A stretch of DNA of 9,664 bases, taken from the NCBI GenBank assembly GCA_964440265.1, contig CAYTRU010000042.1:1-9664 (forward strand), in the 5' to 3' direction. Shown one piece after another: positions 7,141 through 9,664 of this stretch. Numbering within the stretch: the stretch's first letter is position 1; every line of letters starts with the position of its first letter. Source of the stretch: CAYMUN01 sp964440265 (GTDB lineage: Bacteria; Patescibacteriota; Saccharimonadia; Saccharimonadales; UBA4665). The translations under genes and the position numbers were made by a program. The notes under the pieces were generated by a model. It did not search any database and was not told the DNA's origin. It saw only the letters and a program-made list of their open reading frames with translations.

Positions 7141-7149
7141 TGCTATCAT
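7141..7149 (+). promoter_or_regulatory. Possible extended -10 promoter of tRNA-Ile
   Basis: TG plus one base followed by TATCAT (7144-7149, 5 of 6 matches to TATAAT) starts 27 bp after the sigma gene stop. Transcription would start near 7156, with a 22-nt leader before the tRNA. No -35 is visible 15-19 bp upstream. Read-through from the sigma gene is an alternative, as I see no terminator between them; TTAGGCCTAA at 7120-7129 is a palindrome without a loop or T tract. Confidence 0.4.
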
Positions 7150-7177
7150 AAGCCATTGGTATTGTCATACAACTTGG

Positions 7178-7254
7178 GGGCGATTAGCTCAGCTGGTTAG
7201 AGCGCGTCACTGATAATGACGAGGTCGGAGGTTCGAGTCCCTCATCGCCCACCA
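7178..7254 (+). tRNA. tRNA-Ile, anticodon GAT
   Basis: This is a 77-nt cloverleaf with CCA encoded at 7252-7254. The acceptor stem GGGCGAT/ATCGCCC pairs perfectly over 7 bp with discriminator A. The anticodon stem CGTCA/TGACG holds loop CTGATAA, so the anticodon is GAT at 7212-7214. The D arm has TAGCTCAGCTGG and the T arm has GGTTCGAGTCC. It lies 63 bp after the sigma gene, on the same strand. Confidence 0.97.
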
Positions 7255-7304
7255 CATTTATGTATAACGCTTCGCTCGTGCCTACAAAACATCCTACCCG
7301 CTGC

Positions 7305-7333
7305 TTGACGCCAATTAAGCTAAAGTTTATAGT
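7305..7333 (+). promoter_or_regulatory. Sigma-70-type promoter of the unknown gene at 7361
   Basis: TTGACG (7305-7310, 5 of 6), an exact 17-bp spacer, and TATAGT (7328-7333, 5 of 6). Transcription would start near 7340, leaving a leader of about 21 nt before ATG 7361. The in-frame TTG at 7337 would lie at or before the transcription start, so this promoter decides between the two possible start codons. Confidence 0.6.
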
Positions 7334-7360
7334 TGATTGCATAAATTTAGATTGGACAGT

Positions 7361-8323
7361 ATGGCAGAAGCTGCTGAAAGACTATTCAGCGATCCCGAAG
7401 TTACCGGTCGTGGAGTCAGCTTTACTGAGTTTGGGCATCTTCTAACTGCTTTTGCCGCCCTTCAAGGCTATACGAAACTAGGCCCGACACATCCTCTCAT
7501 ACAGTCCGGATATGTCACTGGCGAACAATCAGGCCCTCTCTTGGCCGAGCTAGAGGCATGGCCACCTAGCGATCCCAATGTCGGCACTATCTACACCGGT
7601 GATGCACAGGACGATATCCTAGAAGCGCTTGAAAAGCTAAGCGACCAGCAACCTGATCCTCGGCATCCGCATCAACATCCGCATCAACTCATGGCCATTG
7701 CTATGCTGTACGGGGTCGAAGCGGCCCGAGAGTGGCAACGCAGCTTCGGCGCTGAAGTCCAGGCCGAATATGTCACAATGGGTTTACCCGATCCGCCCAA
7801 GCACACCTGGGCTTCCGAGCCCGTAGCCGAGGTACACGAAATACCGCCGCCGCTCACTCAATCACAGCGAAGACCGGTAGAACACCCCCTACCCAAGGCA
7901 GCCGAGTCACCTAGGCGACATCGCAGAGATCCCCTAAGACTAAAGGGGCCCTACGAGATCGCAGCCGCCTATCTGCTGGCTTCTGAGTTGCTCGATGCAG
8001 ACCACAGGCTCATTACAGAACAACACCAGCCTTCGCTGCTACGAAGACCTGCAGCGTATAATCTCGCCGACGCGATGCATGTGCTGATGGAGGTTGGCCT
8101 AGAGAGTCCGGAAATCCACACCCTGGCCTTTGAATTTGAGGGCAGCAGCGCTCGTGATTTGCGTCATGTACTTGAAGTAGCCGCGGCTAAAGGTGAAACA
8201 CAAAATGATGCCCTAGCCGCCCGGATAGTCCATAATCAACAGACTACTGATGCTCACCGCCCGGTGTTCCCTAGCCGNNNNNNNNNNCAGCAAGCCGCAG
8301 AGCCTATTACAGCAGAAATCTAG
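7361..8323 (+). CDS. Unrecognised soluble protein, interrupted by an assembly gap near its 3' end
   Basis: About 320 codons from ATG to TAG. I do not recognise the family. No signal peptide or membrane helix is visible, so a cytoplasmic location is likely. Residues 1-150 look mostly helical (AEAAERLFSDPEV, GHLLTAFAALQGY, DDILEALEKLSDQ, LMAIAMLYGVEAAREWQ) and are broken by a His/Pro/Gln stretch at 99-109. Residues 150-195 are Pro/Arg-rich and probably a flexible linker. Residues 196-292 form a second helical, Ala/Leu-rich part (YEIAAAYLLASELLDADHRL, LADAMHVLMEVGLE, LRHVLEVAAAKGE). The 10 Ns fall at residues 306-309; the last 11 codons after the gap are in frame only if the gap length is correct. 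An upstream in-frame TTG at 7337 would add 8 residues but lies at or before the predicted transcription start. There is no strong Shine-Dalgarno; GGA at 7354-7356 is the best match. Function is unknown. Confidence 0.7.
   Translation: MAEAAERLFSDPEVTGRGVSFTEFGHLLTAFAALQGYTKLGPTHPLIQSGYVTGEQSGPLLAELEAWPPSDPNVGTIYTGDAQDDILEALEKLSDQQPDPRHPHQHPHQLMAIAMLYGVEAAREWQRSFGAEVQAEYVTMGLPDPPKHTWASEPVAEVHEIPPPLTQSQRRPVEHPLPKAAESPRRHRRDPLRLKGPYEIAAAYLLASELLDADHRLITEQHQPSLLRRPAAYNLADAMHVLMEVGLESPEIHTLAFEFEGSSARDLRHVLEVAAAKGETQNDALAARIVHNQQTTDAHRPVFPSXXXXQQAAEPITAEI
7664..7687 (+). repeat. 12-bp tandem repeat encoding HPHQ-HPHQ
   Basis: CATCCGCATCAA occurs twice back to back and in frame. It gives a short His-rich segment between two helical parts of the unrecognised protein. 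It could be a simple slippage product or a weak metal-binding patch; nothing else supports the second reading. Confidence 0.8.
8278..8287. other. Assembly gap, 10 Ns
   Basis: Ten undetermined bases lie inside the 3' part of the gene at 7361-8323. The true distance may differ, so the C-terminus of that gene and its join to everything downstream are provisional. Confidence 0.98.
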
Positions 8324-8382
8324 CTAGGTGAAGTGGGATTTATGATTATGCCGAATCAGCTTAGATTATAGCTCACAGAGTT

Positions 8383-9664
8383 TTATTTACGGCGGCCGGC
8401 ACGGGCACCCCAGCGATTACCGCCTCGGTCACGTTGCAAGTGATAATTTACACCTTTATGTCCAAGCATATTATGGGGGCGCGGCCGTTTATCATGTATA
8501 GCCGGTGCCAACTGCTTGCCAGTTGCCAGATGGACAGGCTGCTTATACTGAGCGTCTTTCGGCTGCCGAACTTTCGGCACTAGCACGCCGCGTCGGGCTG
8601 GTGATTTGGGCTCCCGATCAGGTAGAGGAGTTTGTGGCTGATCATATGGGGGAACAAGCTCAGCTTGCCGAGGAGGCCTAGCTGGAGTCGACAACGTCGA
8701 GGTGCTCGGCGACGCAAGCGGTGCAGTCGGCTGCGTAGAGAGCAAGCCCGGATCGTTGCCGCCTACATCACTGATTTTGCGACGGCGAAATATCGGTGGG
8801 AATACCGGCCAGGCTGAGATAGGCAGTCTATTTTTACCGGGGTGACCAGGCACTACCTCACGATGCCCCGGTGCTGGCCGGCCGGCAGTCTCTGTCGGGG
8901 TAGTGCCAGACTTCCCTACCGGCTCAGCTCTTTCAGATACGACCGTAAAATCGGTCCGACGGTATTTATCTAAAAGGTTAAAAAGGTATCTCTCGACGCT
9001 TTCGGGCAATGGCTTGCCCGTGACCCGGTCCTTATGGTGTCGATTGTAGTCCTCAATCATAGCAGTTGGTGCATGAACACCCGTGCCATAGCCTGCCCGC
9101 CTGGCTAAGTACCGTACGTGGCGCCGCTGGCTTCGGGTAGTTCCCGCCTCCTTACCTGGCAAATAATGGACCTTCAGCCGTCGTGTACTACTTTCAGCCG
9201 CAAGTTGATGATCCAGTTTACGGCCCGAAGCGTGTTCACGGTTGCCGGCCAGCACTCTGTTTTTTGTTGAATGGTCAGCCAAGCCAGCGGTTCGCACACC
9301 ATGCTTTCTTGTGTCGTCTTCGGGCGAGGCATAGCCCTGAGCATCAATTTCCAAGATTCGCTCACCTTGGCGCTGACGCTGCTTAACGTAGAGAAGCGTC
9401 CTGCGAATTGAGCTATCATCCACGAGTTCACCCACATTGCGATCAGCTGAGAAGAGACGTTTCCACACCTGTGGGTTAGCCTTGATTGTACGTGTTACAA
9501 CGGTCCGTTCGCCAGTGGTATTTGTTCCCTGCTCGCTGCTTGTAGGCGGCGTGCCCGGTTTACCCGATACTACACGAGTGATCGGAGCGGGAGCATCTCG
9601 TGCTGGTACATCAATGTGCCGCTCACCAGCAGTTGCTAAAACAGCAGTTGCCAGACCTGCTACA
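8383..9664 (-). CDS. Possible envelope protein with OmpA-like region and basic tail, 5' end beyond the window
   Basis: The minus-strand frame is open from the right edge to TAA at 8385-8383, giving 426 visible residues. A GTG at 9468 could start a 361-residue form, but the frame stays open upstream and the proposed domain begins there, so a start beyond the window is more likely. Visible residues 1-13 (VAGLATAVLATAG) look like the end of a signal or membrane helix. Residues 14-60 are a Pro/Thr linker. Residues 66-155 resemble an OmpA-like peptidoglycan-binding domain: a LEIDAQGYASPED strand-turn near 104-116, then N135 and LAGNR ending at R142, matching the N..LS..R motif. The family's Asp after GHT is not conserved here, so the assignment is tentative. 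Residues 160-215 are basic with a helical YLFNLLDKY segment, and the rest to 426 is Pro/Arg-rich, probably disordered, ending in a basic GARAGRRK tail. It converges with the unknown gene 59 bp away; no terminator hairpin was seen between them. Confidence 0.65.
   Translation of the reverse strand, partial: VAGLATAVLATAGERHIDVPARDAPAPITRVVSGKPGTPPTSSEQGTNTTGERTVVTRTIKANPQVWKRLFSADRNVGELVDDSSIRRTLLYVKQRQRQGERILEIDAQGYASPEDDTRKHGVRTAGLADHSTKNRVLAGNREHASGRKLDHQLAAESSTRRLKVHYLPGKEAGTTRSQRRHVRYLARRAGYGTGVHAPTAMIEDYNRHHKDRVTGKPLPESVERYLFNLLDKYRRTDFTVVSERAEPVGKSGTTPTETAGRPAPGHREVVPGHPGKNRLPISAWPVFPPIFRRRKISDVGGNDPGLLSTQPTAPLASPSTSTLSTPARPPRQAELVPPYDQPQTPLPDREPKSPARRGVLVPKVRQPKDAQYKQPVHLATGKQLAPAIHDKRPRPHNMLGHKGVNYHLQRDRGGNRWGARAGRRK

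Noticed and set aside
7337..7339. TTG as the start of the unknown gene
   Set aside because: It lies at or before the transcription start predicted from the TTGACG-N17-TATAGT promoter, and ATG 7361 follows in frame 24 bases later.
8632..9437. Overlapping plus- and minus-strand frames inside the right-hand gene
   Set aside because: They are shadows of the longer minus-strand frame that stays open from the right edge to 8383.

Overview
The window most resembles a Patescibacteria (CPR) genome, probably Candidatus Saccharibacteria. The basis is a giant secreted beta-repeat protein of a type common in that group, two isolated tRNA genes rather than an rRNA-linked pair, an RpoD-like sigma factor with an unusual C-terminus, genes with no clear Shine-Dalgarno sequence, and two proteins I cannot place in a family. 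The assignment is inference; there is no 16S rRNA or ribosomal protein here. A run of 10 Ns at 8278-8287 shows this is scaffolded draft sequence.

Layout. (1) Positions 5345 down to 1, minus strand: one uninterrupted reading frame of at least 1,781 codons that leaves the left edge without a stop. It encodes an exported, repeat-built surface protein: signal peptide, N-terminal domain, a stretch with VGIGT-type beta-repeat motifs, then a tandem super-repeat of about 551-556 residues (two complete copies and the start of a third). Each unit holds two fibronectin-III-like modules, one divergent beta-rich module and a linker. Every plus-strand frame in this region is a shadow. (2) Positions 5346-5789: an AT-rich intergenic region with the giant gene's probable promoter, inverted repeats and no convincing gene. 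(3) Positions 5790-7254, plus strand: tRNA-Ala(TGC), an RpoD-like sigma factor that appears to be transcribed without a leader from an extended -10 promoter, and tRNA-Ile(GAT). (4) Positions 7361-8323, plus strand: an unrecognised soluble protein behind a good sigma-70-type promoter, with the assembly gap near its 3' end. (5) Positions 9664 down to 8383, minus strand: the 3' part of a gene whose start lies beyond the right edge. It has a hydrophobic stretch at the edge, a possible OmpA-like peptidoglycan-binding domain, and a long Pro/Arg-rich, strongly basic tail.

How the parts relate. The giant protein and the right-hand protein are both plausibly cell-envelope or surface products, which would suit an attached episymbiotic lifestyle. 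The central block is transcription and translation machinery. There is no operon linking the blocks: genes 1 and 5 are on the minus strand and the rest on the plus strand. The points most worth checking are the mosaic super-repeat with diverged C modules inside a conserved scaffold, the sigma factor whose -35 recognition helix lacks the usual Arg-Glu pair, and its probably leaderless mRNA.
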